NCBI RefSeq assembly: GCF_003268655.1
Contig: NZ_CP029642.1
Span: 3,534,001-3,598,000, forward strand
Source of the DNA: Arthrobacter dokdonellae
Lineage (GTDB): Bacteria; Actinomycetota; Actinomycetes; Actinomycetales; Micrococcaceae
Direction of reading: 5' to 3'
DNA: 64,000 nt
Each line of letters starts with the position of its first letter. The stretch's first letter is position 1. Positions 30,237-39,414 of the stretch are shown here, piece after piece. The position numbers and the translations under genes were made by a program. The notes under the pieces were generated by a model. The model made no database searches and was not told the origin of the DNA. It saw only the letters and a list, made by a program, of their open reading frames with translations.

Positions 30237-31196
30237 GTGGGACGCCGTGACCGCTTCTTCATTGTGATCACCACGTTCAACCGGGCGGATTTCCTCGCCA
30301 ACCTGCTGGAGTCCGTGGCCGCGCTCGATCCGGCCCCCGACGCCCTGGTGGTGGTGGACAACGCCAGCACCGACACCACGGCGGAGGTCATAGCCGCCGC
30401 CCGGGACCGCCTTGCCGCGCTCCCCACCCCCGTTGCACTCCACCACCATGCCCTGGGCACGAATGTGGGCGGCGCGGGCGGATTTTCCGCAGGGGTGGAG
30501 CGCGCACTGGCCGAAGGCGCCCAGTGGATGTGGCTGATGGACGACGACGTCATTGCCGTTCCCGGGGCGATCGGCGCCTTTGGACCGTGGATGGAGAGGT
30601 ACGACGCCCTGGTCGGGCGCCGCTACGACGCCGCGGGCCAGCCATTCTTTTGGCAGCACAACTTCAGCAATTTTCTGGGCCTCCACCTGCCGGTGCGCGG
30701 GAACGTTTTTGCCCACACCAACGAATTTTCCACTAACGTGGGCTGTTTTGAGGGAATGCTTGTCCACCGGGACGCGGTGGCATCGGTGGGGCTGCCGGAT
30801 CCGCGGTTCTTCATCACCTGGGACGACGCCATCTACGGCTGGCTGATTTCACTGGAGCGGCCGGTGATGTACGTCAACGAATTTGTGCTGCACAAGGCCC
30901 GTGAGCAGCGCAGCGTCGACCTGCGCATCCGCCACCTGAACGACTCCTCAAACCTGAGCCGCTTCTATGTCATGCGCAACCGCGGACTGGTGGCACAGTA
31001 CCTGCGGGCCAACGGCCGCTTCCACCGCGCGGGCTTTGCGCTGGGCACGGCGCTGACCGCAGCCAAGGAACTGGTGCGCCTGGTGGCCGTCGAGCGCACC
31101 CTACATGGCGTCGGCAGGCTTTGGGCCGGCTGGCGCGCGTCCCGGCCAATACTGGCGGACAGGCAGTGGCAGCCGATGGCGAAGCTGGACGCCTAA
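30237..31196 (+). CDS. Family 2 glycosyltransferase, GlfT-like
   Basis: A 319-residue relative of its upstream neighbour. It has FIVITTFNRADFL at the N-terminus, NVGGAGGFSAGVERAL, the metal motif WMWLMDDDVIAV (~100) and FITWDDAIYGWLI, which carries the acidic base. The later HLNDSSNLSRFYVMRNRG region binds the acceptor in GlfT proteins. GTG 30237 follows the previous stop by two bases, so the pair is a translationally coupled operon, likely adding successive sugars (possibly galactofuranose) to one glycan; sugar identity is inference. No UDP-galactopyranose mutase gene is in the window. Confidence 0.88.
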   Translation: MGRRDRFFIVITTFNRADFLANLLESVAALDPAPDALVVVDNASTDTTAEVIAAARDRLAALPTPVALHHHALGTNVGGAGGFSAGVERALAEGAQWMWLMDDDVIAVPGAIGAFGPWMERYDALVGRRYDAAGQPFFWQHNFSNFLGLHLPVRGNVFAHTNEFSTNVGCFEGMLVHRDAVASVGLPDPRFFITWDDAIYGWLISLERPVMYVNEFVLHKAREQRSVDLRIRHLNDSSNLSRFYVMRNRGLVAQYLRANGRFHRAGFALGTALTAAKELVRLVAVERTLHGVGRLWAGWRASRPILADRQWQPMAKLDA

Positions 31197-31334
31197 GCGC
31201 TGGGAAACACGTACTTTTCGATCGACAGTACAGATCTGGCGACCTGGCCGGGGGCGGTCGGCACCCAGTGCACAGTTGAGGCGCCCTGCCGGTATCGCAG
31301 CTCGCCTCACCTGTACGCTGGGCGAAAACTCAGA
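31197..31334. other. Intergenic region with a copy of the GTACAG motif
   Basis: The convergent gap between the second glycosyltransferase and tsaC holds no gene. GTACAGATCTGGCGA at 31228-31242 differs in one base from the sequence at 9376-9390. A related CCTGTACGCTGGGCGA follows near 31309. No U-rich terminator is visible. Confidence 0.5.
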
Positions 31335-32276
31335 CTATTTGGCGTCCAGCTCCGGTGATTGAGCCTGTCGAAATCCCGACCCGGTCCCGGCCTCAGGGGC
31401 CTCGACGGGCTCGACCTCCGGCGCAGCCTCGACAGGCTCGACCTCCGGCGCAGCCTCGACAGGCTCGACCTCCGGCGCAGCCTCGACAGGCTCGACCTCC
31501 GGCGCAGCCTCGACAGGCTCGACCTCCGGCGCAGCCTCGACAGGCTCGACCTCCGGCGCGGCCTCGACGGCCTCCTCGACCACCGGCTGCCACATCTCCG
31601 GTTCCGCTTCGCTGCCCAGGGCGCTCGGGACCATGCGCTGGATCTGTTCGAGCGAAATGGCTCCCTCGCGGACGACGCGCAGCCGCAGCCCGGTGGCGTC
31701 GACGATCGTGGACGGCACGCCTTCGGTGCCCTCGAGCGGTCGGAACCCGGCCTCGAGATAAACCTCGACCGATTCGGCCAGCTGTTCGCGTGCCTCCTGG
31801 GCCGTTTGCGCAGCCGGCTGGCCGGTGCGGTTGGCGCTGGAGACCGCCAGCGGGCCGGTCAGCGTCAACAGGTCAAGCGCCAATTGCTCGTCAGGCACGC
31901 GCAGCGCCACTGTCCCGACGGTGTCACCCAAGTCCCAGGTCAGGGACGGCTGGGCGTGGAAGATGATCGTCAACGGCCCCGGCCAATATTTCTCGGCCAG
32001 CTTGCGGGCATCGTCCGGGATGTCGGTGGCCAGGCCCTCCATGGTGCCGATGCGCGGGATCAGCACGGGCGGCGGCATGCTCCGCCCGCGCCCCTTGGCG
32101 GCGAGCAGCGTGGCGACGGCCTGTGGCGAGAACGCGTCGGCCGCGATGCCATAGACCGTGTCCGTAGGCATCACAATGACCTGCTTGGCAGCGATGGCCT
32201 TTTGGGCATGGGCCAGGCCCTCGGTACGCTGTTCGTCGTTCGTGCAGTTATAGGAAGTGGTACTCACGTTGACCAT
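31335..32276 (-). CDS. tsaC: Threonylcarbamoyl-AMP synthase with repetitive C-terminal tail
   Basis: A 313-residue protein. The first ~215 residues form the YrdC/Sua5 domain that makes threonylcarbamoyl-AMP for the t6A modification of ANN-decoding tRNAs. Motifs: VIVMPTDTVYGIAADAF, KGRGRSMPPPVLI, AEKYWPGPLTIIF and PLAVSSANRTGQPA. The last ~95 residues are not part of the family: they hold six near-identical 9-residue units EVEPVEAAP and end in SPELDAK. The tail is encoded by a 27-bp tandem array. ATG 32276 is chosen; a GTG twelve bases downstream is possible. It follows prmC, as in most Actinobacteria. Confidence 0.92.
   Translation of the reverse strand: MVNVSTTSYNCTNDEQRTEGLAHAQKAIAAKQVIVMPTDTVYGIAADAFSPQAVATLLAAKGRGRSMPPPVLIPRIGTMEGLATDIPDDARKLAEKYWPGPLTIIFHAQPSLTWDLGDTVGTVALRVPDEQLALDLLTLTGPLAVSSANRTGQPAAQTAQEAREQLAESVEVYLEAGFRPLEGTEGVPSTIVDATGLRLRVVREGAISLEQIQRMVPSALGSEAEPEMWQPVVEEAVEAAPEVEPVEAAPEVEPVEAAPEVEPVEAAPEVEPVEAAPEVEPVEAAPEVEPVEAPEAGTGSGFRQAQSPELDAK
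31401..31569. repeat. 27-bp tandem array inside tsaC (six units)
   Basis: Six copies of a 27-base unit containing CTCGACAGGCTCGACCTCC, with the first and last slightly changed. Because 27 is divisible by three, the array adds whole 9-residue units to TsaC. Within each unit TCGACAGGCTCGA is an inverted repeat. The nearby in-gene sequence TTGAGCCTGTCGAAAT (about 31360-31375) resembles the same palindrome. Confidence 0.95.
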
Positions 32277-32339
32277 TCTTTCATCAGGAAACCCCGGATC
32301 TTGAACACACCGGCGAAACGGCCGCACATGGCACGGCCG

Positions 32340-33476
32340 TCAGCGGCGGCGGCCGCTCGTGGCGCGGTCGCGGCCGGTGAGGTCCAGGTGCGTTGCGACG
32401 TCCTCCCAGTCGCCGCTGCCCCGCAACAGTTCCGCCATCTGCCCCGCCTGCACCTCGGCGTGCTCCATGACAAAATATCCGCCCGGACGCAGCAGGCGGG
32501 CAGCCGCGGAAGCCGCCGCCGACGGCATCTCCATGCCGTCCTCTCCCCCGCCGTACAGCGCCATGTGCGGATCGTGAAGCTGCACTTCGGGGTCCCGCGG
32601 AATGGCTCCGGCCGGGATGTAGGGCGGATTGGACACCACCACATCCGCGGCGCCGTCCAGCTCCGCAAAGGCGTCCCGCAGGTCGCCATGGACCAGTGTG
32701 ACACCTGTCCCGGCCAAATTCTTCGCCGCCCACGGGTAGGCATCGTCGCTCAGTTCGACGGCGTACACCCGGCAGCCGGGGACCTCACCGGCCAGTGAGG
32801 CGGCCATGGCTCCGGAACCTGTGCCAAGGTCGACGGCGGTCAGCGTGCCGTCCGGGCCGCGTTCCTGGCACATCTGCGTTAAGACGTCGATGGCCAGCTG
32901 CACCACCGATTCCGTCTCCGGCCGCGGCACAAACACGCCCTCGCCCACCGCCAGTTCCAGGTGACGGAAATAGGCCGTCCCGGTGATGTGCTGCAGCGGT
33001 TCGCGGGCGGCCCGCCGGGCCACGAACGCGTCGTAGCCCTCCGGTGCCACAGTTGTGCCAAATAAAAGCGCGGCCAGTTCGCCGCGGCCCACGCCGAGCA
33101 GGTGGGCGGCAAGGAGCTGCGCGTCCACCAATGGCGAGGGAACGCCCGCCGCCGCAAGGACCGCCGTCGCACGCTTCACGGCGTCGGCAAGCAACATCCC
33201 GGCCGGCGAATGGCTGGGCCCACGTTCGCCAGGTTCCGGGGAAATCGCGCCAGCGATTTCTTCGGCCGGCGAATGGCTGGGCCCACGTTCGCCAGGTTCC
33301 GGGGAAATCGCGCCAGCGATTTCTTCGGCCGGCGAATGGCTGGGCCCACGTTCGCCAGGTTCCGGGGAAATCGCGCCAGCGATTTCTTCGGCCGGCGAAT
33401 GGCTGGGCCCACGTTCGCCAGGTTCCGGGGAAATCGCGCCAGCGATTTCTTCGGCCGGCGAATGGGGATCAGTCAC
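32340..33476 (-). CDS. prmC: Release-factor glutamine methyltransferase with repeated N-terminal extension
   Basis: PrmC methylates the glutamine of the GGQ motif in release factors RF1/RF2, here encoded just upstream. The catalytic domain has [28 protein letters not shown] (SAM loop) and [10 protein letters not shown], which binds the target glutamine. From ATG 33197 the protein would be 285 residues, the family norm. I prefer GTG 33476, which overlaps the prfA stop (GTGACTGA) and keeps one frame through four 63-bp repeats: each adds 21 residues, starting HSPAEEIAG and ending ERGPS. Removing the repeats leaves [16 protein letters not shown], a plausible ancestral start. Which start is used is not proven. 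Confidence 0.9.
   Translation of the reverse strand: MTDPHSPAEEIAGAISPEPGERGPSHSPAEEIAGAISPEPGERGPSHSPAEEIAGAISPEPGERGPSHSPAEEIAGAISPEPGERGPSHSPAGMLLADAVKRATAVLAAAGVPSPLVDAQLLAAHLLGVGRGELAALLFGTTVAPEGYDAFVARRAAREPLQHITGTAYFRHLELAVGEGVFVPRPETESVVQLAIDVLTQMCQERGPDGTLTAVDLGTGSGAMAASLAGEVPGCRVYAVELSDDAYPWAAKNLAGTGVTLVHGDLRDAFAELDGAADVVVSNPPYIPAGAIPRDPEVQLHDPHMALYGGGEDGMEMPSAAASAAARLLRPGGYFVMEHAEVQAGQMAELLRGSGDWEDVATHLDLTGRDRATSGRRR
33201..33466. repeat. 63-bp tandem array at the start of prmC (four full units)
   Basis: Units begin at 33201, 33264, 33327 and 33390, with a partial fifth at 33453, and appear identical. Each contains the hairpin AAATCGCGCCAGCGATTT (7-bp perfect arms) and a second pairing GGCGAA...TTCGCC. 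Being 21 codons long, each copy keeps the prmC frame. It fills the space between the prfA stop and the conserved PrmC domain. Confidence 0.95.
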
Positions 33477-34542
33477 CCAGGGCGTCCAGGCGTGACTGCT
33501 CGTCCATCTCGATGGCAGAGTGCACCACGGGCTCAAGATCGCCGTTCATGACGGCATCGAGGTTGTAGGCCTTGTAACCGGTGCGGTGGTCGGCGATCCG
33601 GTTTTCCGGGTAGTTGTACGTGCGGATGCGCTCGGACCGGTCCATGGTGCGGATCTGCGACTTGCGCACAGCGGAGTTTTCGGCGTCGATGATTGCCTGC
33701 TGGTGGGCCAGGATGCGTGCTCGGAGCACGCGCATGCCGGCCTCGCGGTTCTGCAGCTGCGACTTCTCATTCTGCATGGCCACCACAATGCCGGTGGGAA
33801 GGTGCGTGATGCGCACGGCGGAGTCGGTCGTGTTCACGGACTGGCCGCCGGGGCCCGAGGAACGGTAGACGTCAATCTTCAAGTCGTTGGGGTTGATGTC
33901 GACTTCCTCCGGCTCGTCGACCTCCGGGAGCACCAGCACGCCGGCGGCCGAGGTGTGGATGCGTCCCTGGGATTCCGTGGCCGGCACGCGCTGTACGCGG
34001 TGCACGCCGCCCTCGAACTTCAGCCGGGCAAAGACGCCCTCGGCAGGATCGTTCGAACGGCCCTTGACGGCGATGGAAATGTCCTTGTAGCCGCCCAGGT
34101 CGGATTCCGTGGCGGAGATGATTTCCGTCTTCCAGCCCCGGGATTCGGCGTAACGGGTGTACATCCGGACCAGGTCGGCCGCGAACAACGCTGCCTCGTC
34201 GCCGCCTTCGCCGGCCTTCACCTCAAGGATGACATCCCGGGCGTCGTCGGGGTCGCGCGGGATCAGAAGCCGGCGCAGCTTCTCCTGGGCCGCGGCCAGC
34301 TGGCCCTGCAGGACCGGCACCTCGGCGGCAAAGTCCGGGTCCTCGGAGGCCATTTCCCTGGCCGCCTCAAGATCGTCGGTGAGCTGTTCGACCTGGTGGT
34401 ATCCCTCCACCACGCCGCTCAATTCCGCATACCGGCGGCCCAGTTTCCGTGCCAGCGACTGGTCGGCATGCACGGCGGGGTCGCTGAGCCGCATCTGCAG
34501 TTCAGCATGCTCATCAAGCAACCCGTGGATGGATTCAAACAT
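33469..34542 (-). CDS. prfA: Peptide chain release factor 1
   Basis: A 357-residue factor that ends translation at UAA and UAG. The codon-reading tripeptide is PAT, in [15 protein letters not shown], and the catalytic GGQ lies in [16 protein letters not shown], both as in RF1. The acidic [14 protein letters not shown] segment is conserved. ATG 34542 is chosen because GAGAGAGG lies nine bases upstream; the longer frame from 34569 has none. It is followed by prmC, whose product methylates this GGQ. Confidence 0.97.
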   Translation of the reverse strand: MFESIHGLLDEHAELQMRLSDPAVHADQSLARKLGRRYAELSGVVEGYHQVEQLTDDLEAAREMASEDPDFAAEVPVLQGQLAAAQEKLRRLLIPRDPDDARDVILEVKAGEGGDEAALFAADLVRMYTRYAESRGWKTEIISATESDLGGYKDISIAVKGRSNDPAEGVFARLKFEGGVHRVQRVPATESQGRIHTSAAGVLVLPEVDEPEEVDINPNDLKIDVYRSSGPGGQSVNTTDSAVRITHLPTGIVVAMQNEKSQLQNREAGMRVLRARILAHQQAIIDAENSAVRKSQIRTMDRSERIRTYNYPENRIADHRTGYKAYNLDAVMNGDLEPVVHSAIEMDEQSRLDALGD

Positions 34543-34712
34543 TTCAAAACCTCTCTCGACGTACGTCAAGTCTAATTACTCTTGCTGTCCGGGCCGGCGG
34601 CGGTCCGGGCCGCGACAGGCTCAAGCCCCGGGCCCGCCCGCCGCCCGGCCACCGTGGCAACGCGAAGGGGCGGGCCCGCACAGTGATGTGCGGTCCCGCC
34701 CCTTGTGTGCAG

Positions 34713-36989
34713 CTACTTGTCGTGCTCCGCCTTCGAACCCAGGGTGGTCTTCTGGATCTGCATGAGGAACTCGACGTTGGACTGCGTCTCACGGATTTTG
34801 GACGTGAGCAGTTCAAGCGACTGCTGCATTTCCAGGCCGGAGAGGACGCGGCGCAGGCGCCACATGATCTTCACCTCTTCAGCGGAGAGCAGGTTTTCCT
34901 CGCGGCGCGTGCCGGACGCGTTGACGTCCACGGCCGGGAAGATGCGCTTGTCGGCCAGCTGGCGGGAGAGGCGGAGCTCCATGTTGCCGGTGCCCTTGAA
35001 CTCCTCGAAGATGACCTCGTCGGCCTTGGAGCCGGTTTCCACCAGGGCCGTCGCCAGGATGGTCAGCGAGCCGCCGTTTTCGATGTTGCGGGCTGCACCG
35101 AAGAAGCGCTTCGGCGGGTACAGGGCCGCGGAGTCGACACCACCGGAGAGGATGCGTCCGGACGACGGTGCGGAGTTGTTGTAGGCACGGCCCAGGCGGG
35201 TCATGGAGTCCAGGAGGACCACCACATCCATGCCCATCTCAACGAGGCGCTTGGCCCGCTCAATGGACAGCTCGGCAACCTGCGTGTGGTCGTCGGCGGG
35301 ACGGTCGAAGGTGGAGGCAATGACCTCGCCCTTGACCGTGCGCTGCATGTCGGTGACTTCTTCGGGACGCTCGTCCACCAGCACCATCATGAGGTGGACC
35401 TCAGGGTTGTTGGTGGTGATGGCATTCGCGATGGACTGCAGGATGAGCGTCTTTCCGGCCTTGGGCGGGGAGACGATCAGGCCGCGCTGGCCCTTGCCGA
35501 TCGGGGCCACCAAGTCAATGACGCGGGGGCCGATCTTCTTGGGGTCGGTTTCCAGGCGCAGGCGCTCGGACGGGTACAGCGGCACCAGCTTGGCGAATTC
35601 AACGCGGTCCTTGAGTTCGTCCGGGTTCTTGCCGTTCACGCTGGTGACGCGCACCAGTGCATTGAACTTCTGGCGGGCACTCTGGCCCTGGCTGCGGTCC
35701 TCGCCTTCCCGGGGTGCGCGGATGGCACCGACGACGGCGTCGCCCTTGCGCAGGTTGTGCTTCTTGACCTGGGAGAGGGAAACGTAGACGTCGTTGGAAC
35801 CAGGCAGGTAGCCGGAGGTCCGGACAAACGCGTAGTTGTCCAGGATGTCCAGAATGCCGGCCACGGGCAGCAGGACGTCGTCCTCGGTGACCTCGGTGTC
35901 GTCGAAGTCCGGGCCGGCGTTGCGGCCCCGGCGGCGCTCGTTGCGGTCGCGGAAGCGGTCGTTGCGGTCGTTGCGGTCGTTGCGGTCGTTGCGGTTGTTG
36001 CCGCTGCGGTCGTTCCGCTCGGAGGAGTCGCGGTCGCGGCGGTTGCGGCGGTTCCGGTTGTTGCGCGAGCCGTCTTCCTCGTCATTGCGGTCGCTCGTGG
36101 AACGCTCGCTGGACTGCTGGCCGCCGGACTGCTGGTTCCCGGAGACGCGGTCGTTGTTGCGCTGGTTGCGCTGGTTGCGGCGGGTCCGGTCGTGGCGTTC
36201 AGAACCGTCGGCGTTTTCGCCCTTGTCGGACTGCTCGCCCTGCCCCGTCGAGACCTGCCCGCCGGCTTCCCGGACGTTGGTGTCCCGGCCGCCGGCATCC
36301 TGGCCGGTGGAAACGGTGGAAACGTTGGAACCCTGGCCGGCATCCCCCTGCGGGGCGGAGGTGTCCGCCGGCGCCTGCAGGACAGCATCGGAGGCGCCGT
36401 CACGGCCGCCACCCTGAGCGCGGCGGTTCCGGGTGCGTGGCTGGCGGCGCGACTCGCCGCCGGTGCCCTGCTCGGAAGCCGGGGCTTCGGAACCGGACCC
36501 GGTGGCGGGTGCGGTGGCAGCAGCCGCAGTCTCGGCGGCGGGGGCGTCCGCGGCAGGGGCCTGGACGCCGGAGTTTCCCGTGGTGATAATGCCGTCGCTG
36601 CTGGCGGCGCGGCGGCTGCGGCCCCGGCCGCGAGCCGGGCGCTCCTCCGGAGCGGACTCGGCGGGCGCTTCCTGTGCGGCTGCCTCGGCACCGGCCTTGG
36701 CGCGGGGTGCCCGCTTGGCGGGGGCCTCAGCCTTGGCGGGAACGTCCTTGGCGGCGCGCGTCGGGCGGTCGGCCACGGACGAACCGCGCTGGTGGGCCGA
36801 AATGGCGGCGACAAGGTCTCCCTTGCGCATCCGCGACCCGCCGGTAATGCCGAGCTGGCCGGCGAGTGCCTGCAGCTGGGCCAGCTTCAATCCGGCCAGT
36901 CCGGCCGGCTTGGCCGTTCCTGCGGATGTGGCGGTGTCGTCCAACTCAGCTGCCTGGGTGCCGGCGGCTGAAGTCATGGTTTCTGTCAC
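34713..36989 (-). CDS. rho: Transcription termination factor Rho with long disordered insert
   Basis: A 758-residue Rho. The first ~45 residues include the Rho_N helical domain (LKLAQLQALAGQLGI). Then comes ~310 residues of low-complexity sequence: Ala/Glu-rich, then Arg/Asn/Asp-rich with RNDRND repeats. The core follows with the RNA-binding fold (VAGILDILDNYAFVRTSGYL), Walker A PPKAGKT (~513) and DSMTRLGRAYN. Such inserts are known in actinobacterial Rho, where they add RNA contacts and allow termination at structured RNA. GTG 36989 is chosen because GGAAGG is seven bases upstream. It carries its own leader rather than overlapping thrB. Confidence 0.97.
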   Translation of the reverse strand: MTETMTSAAGTQAAELDDTATSAGTAKPAGLAGLKLAQLQALAGQLGITGGSRMRKGDLVAAISAHQRGSSVADRPTRAAKDVPAKAEAPAKRAPRAKAGAEAAAQEAPAESAPEERPARGRGRSRRAASSDGIITTGNSGVQAPAADAPAAETAAAATAPATGSGSEAPASEQGTGGESRRQPRTRNRRAQGGGRDGASDAVLQAPADTSAPQGDAGQGSNVSTVSTGQDAGGRDTNVREAGGQVSTGQGEQSDKGENADGSERHDRTRRNQRNQRNNDRVSGNQQSGGQQSSERSTSDRNDEEDGSRNNRNRRNRRDRDSSERNDRSGNNRNDRNDRNDRNDRFRDRNERRRGRNAGPDFDDTEVTEDDVLLPVAGILDILDNYAFVRTSGYLPGSNDVYVSLSQVKKHNLRKGDAVVGAIRAPREGEDRSQGQSARQKFNALVRVTSVNGKNPDELKDRVEFAKLVPLYPSERLRLETDPKKIGPRVIDLVAPIGKGQRGLIVSPPKAGKTLILQSIANAITTNNPEVHLMMVLVDERPEEVTDMQRTVKGEVIASTFDRPADDHTQVAELSIERAKRLVEMGMDVVVLLDSMTRLGRAYNNSAPSSGRILSGGVDSAALYPPKRFFGAARNIENGGSLTILATALVETGSKADEVIFEEFKGTGNMELRLSRQLADKRIFPAVDVNASGTRREENLLSAEEVKIMWRLRRVLSGLEMQQSLELLTSKIRETQSNVEFLMQIQKTTLGSKAEHDK

Positions 36990-37277
36990 GAAGGATCCTT
37001 CCCCCTCGAAAAGCGAGCCCCTTTGAGCGGGGCCGCGATGATTATTGTCAGCCGTCCCGCCGCTGCCGCACTGGCAGGGGCTAAGAACTTCAGCTGAGGT
37101 TCCAACTCGCACTCGCCCAATCAATGTGGAAATGCGGAATTGGTGTATTCACCCCTGAATCAACCTATAAATAAAATCAATTCGTGAACAAACTTGGCGG
37201 CTGCCAATTGTTGATTCGCGCTACCGGCCGGCCCAGACGGGACGGCGTGGTGAAAGGGTGGCATCAATCACGGCTGC
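36990..37277 (-). promoter_or_regulatory. AT-rich rho leader with a likely promoter
   Basis: The 288-base gap between thrB and rho is the most AT-rich stretch in the gene block. On the minus strand TTGTTC (37186-37191) and TATAGG (37164-37169) are spaced by 16 bases, a reasonable promoter. Transcription from there would give a ~170-base leader before the rho GTG. Rho is often autoregulated through its leader; that is family knowledge, not seen here. No gene is present. Confidence 0.45.
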
Positions 37278-38273
37278 TTATGAACCCGGATGCACTTCCA
37301 CTTTAGCACCTTCAAGGTCAACCGCGAGCCTCAGCACGCGCCACGACACGCCGTCGGATGCCGCACTATTGTCCGAACCTCCGCGGCGGCCGATGAACTC
37401 CACTATGGCGTCCGCTTCGACGTCGCCGTTGGCCAGTGCCATGACGGTGGGGCCGGCGCCCGAGATAAAGGCCGCATGCCCGCCTTCGCGGAGGGCGGCG
37501 ACAAGTGCCGCGCTTTCGGGCATGGCGGTCGCGCGGTAGTCCTGGTGGAGATAGTCGCGCGTGCCGGCAGCCAGCAGTTCCGGCGCATCCTTGAGCGCAT
37601 GCATCAACAGCGCCGCCCGGCCGGCGTTTGCCGCGGCGTCCGCGTGGGTCACGGTGGCCGGCAGCAGTCCGCGGGCAAGCTCCGTCCTGACCTCAAAGCC
37701 GGGGATCGCCACGACCGGGATTACGGCGTCCGACGGCGTGAGCCGGGTTGTGGCGTAGGCCCCGCCTTCCTGCCACGAGATGGCGACGGCGCCGAAAATC
37801 GCCGGGGCCACGTTGTCTGGATGTCCCTCCATTTCCGAGGCCAGCTGGAGCACCCACTGCCGGTCCTTGCGGTCGGCGGCTTCCACCAACGCATTGGCCG
37901 CCGCGATGGCGGCGACGATGGCCGAGGCGGACGAGCCGAGGCCGCGGCCGTGCGGCAGCACGTTTTGGGCAGAAATGCGCAGGCCGCCGCGCCCGTAGCC
38001 CAGGCGGGCAAACGCCAGGTCCATGGCCTTGACCACCAGATGCGAGGCATCGCGGGGCAGGTCCTCCACGCCCTCGCCGTGCAGGTCGAATTCCAGCGCG
38101 TCCGTCGCGAGGGTCGTCACCGCCAGCGTGTCGTACAGGGAAACTGCCAGGCCCAGGGAGTCGAAGCCGGGGCCGAGGTTGGCGCTCGTGCCGGGCACCC
38201 GCACCGTGGCGGTAAAGCCGGGGGCGGGTGCCTTGGTGGCGGTGGGCGGGGATGTCATGGCGGTGCCTGTCAT
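37278..38273 (-). CDS. thrB: Homoserine kinase
   Basis: A 331-residue GHMP kinase making O-phosphohomoserine for threonine synthesis. The family motifs are present: VPGTSANLGPGFDSLG near the N-terminus, the ATP loop LPHGRGLGSSASAIVAAI (~105) and the C-terminal AFISGAGPTVMAL. Either ATG 38273 or ATG 38258 could start it; the upstream thrC stop lies 37 bases away. It is the third step of the hom-thrC-thrB set and precedes rho. Confidence 0.96.
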   Translation of the reverse strand: MTGTAMTSPPTATKAPAPGFTATVRVPGTSANLGPGFDSLGLAVSLYDTLAVTTLATDALEFDLHGEGVEDLPRDASHLVVKAMDLAFARLGYGRGGLRISAQNVLPHGRGLGSSASAIVAAIAAANALVEAADRKDRQWVLQLASEMEGHPDNVAPAIFGAVAISWQEGGAYATTRLTPSDAVIPVVAIPGFEVRTELARGLLPATVTHADAAANAGRAALLMHALKDAPELLAAGTRDYLHQDYRATAMPESAALVAALREGGHAAFISGAGPTVMALANGDVEADAIVEFIGRRGGSDNSAASDGVSWRVLRLAVDLEGAKVEVHPGS

Positions 38274-38310
38274 GGGATGCGGGTGTGTTCGGAGGGGCCG
38301 GGAAGGTGGG

Positions 38311-39414
38311 CTAGTCGGCGAGGCCGAGGGCGTTGGCGACGGTCACGACGTCGAACTCCACACGGGTGGGTTGCACCAAGCTGCCGTCCGCGTTCTTCAG
38401 TGCCCAGTCGGGGTCCTTCAGGCCGTGGCCAGTGACGGTGATGACAATCGTCTTGCCCGCGGGGACCTCGCCGGCGGCGTGCTTCTTGATGATGCCCGCG
38501 ACGCCCGCCGCGGACGCGGGCTCGACGAACACGCCTTCCTTGGCCGAGAGCCAGCGGTGGGCCGCGAGGATCTCGTCGTCGGTCACGGAGTCGATGAGAC
38601 CGCCGGATTCGTCGCGGGCGGCGATGGCCAGGTCCCAGGATGCCGGGTTGCCGATGCGGATGGCCGTGGCGATGGTGTCGGGCTCCGTGATGGGGTGTCC
38701 GGCCACAAACGGCGCCGCGCCGGCGGCCTGGAAGCCCCACATGATGGGCGTGTGCGTGGACACGGCCGGAAGCCTTCCGGCCGTGGCGGACTCGTACGGG
38801 GCCGCGTATTCCTTGTAGCCCTTCCAATAGGCGCTGATGTTGCCGGCGTTGCCGACGGGCAGCACATGGTAGTCCGGGGCGTCGCCGAGGGAGTCGACCA
38901 CTTCAAAGGCGCCCGTCTTCTGGCCTTCGATGCGGGCGGGGTTGACGGAGTTGACCAGGAACACGGGGTAGGAGTCCGCGAGCTTGCGCGCCACGTCCAG
39001 GCAGTTGTCGAAGTTGCCGTCCACCTGCAGGATCGTGGCGCCGTGGGCCACGGCCTGGGAGAGCTTGCCCATGGAGATCTTGCCTTCGGGCACCAGCACG
39101 GCACAGGTCAGCCCGGCCTGCTTGGCGTAGGCGGCCGCGGAGGCGGAGGTGTTGCCCGTGGAGGCGCACACCACCGCCTTGGCGCCGGCGGCAACGGCCG
39201 CCGTCATGGCCATGGTCATGCCGCGGTCCTTGAAGGAGCCGGTGGGGTTCATGCCCTCCACCTTCAGGTACACCTCGGAGCCGGTCAGCGCCGAAAGCTG
39301 CTGGGCGTACACCAGCGGCGTGCCGCCCTCCCCCAGCGTGATGACCTTCGTTTCCGCCGTCACCGGCAGGCGCTCTGCATATTCGCGGACTACCCCGCGC
39401 CACTGGTGAGCCAT
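38311..39414 (-). CDS. thrC: Threonine synthase
   Basis: A 367-residue PLP enzyme converting O-phosphohomoserine to threonine. The PLP lysine is in [15 protein letters not shown] (~58), the phosphate-binding loop in [14 protein letters not shown] (~82) and the C-terminal serine/threonine loop in [10 protein letters not shown]. Length suits the short class found in Actinobacteria. Its ATG at 39414 shares one base with the hom stop (TAATG), so translation is coupled. Confidence 0.97.
   Translation of the reverse strand: MAHQWRGVVREYAERLPVTAETKVITLGEGGTPLVYAQQLSALTGSEVYLKVEGMNPTGSFKDRGMTMAMTAAVAAGAKAVVCASTGNTSASAAAYAKQAGLTCAVLVPEGKISMGKLSQAVAHGATILQVDGNFDNCLDVARKLADSYPVFLVNSVNPARIEGQKTGAFEVVDSLGDAPDYHVLPVGNAGNISAYWKGYKEYAAPYESATAGRLPAVSTHTPIMWGFQAAGAAPFVAGHPITEPDTIATAIRIGNPASWDLAIAARDESGGLIDSVTDDEILAAHRWLSAKEGVFVEPASAAGVAGIIKKHAAGEVPAGKTIVITVTGHGLKDPDWALKNADGSLVQPTRVEFDVVTVANALGLAD

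Noticed and set aside
33201..33466. CRISPR array
   Set aside because: Identical 63-bp units with no spacers; an in-frame minisatellite fits better.
34683..36971. 762-codon plus-strand frame opposite rho
   Set aside because: Shadow of the Rho coding sequence; no ribosome site and no homology-like motif.
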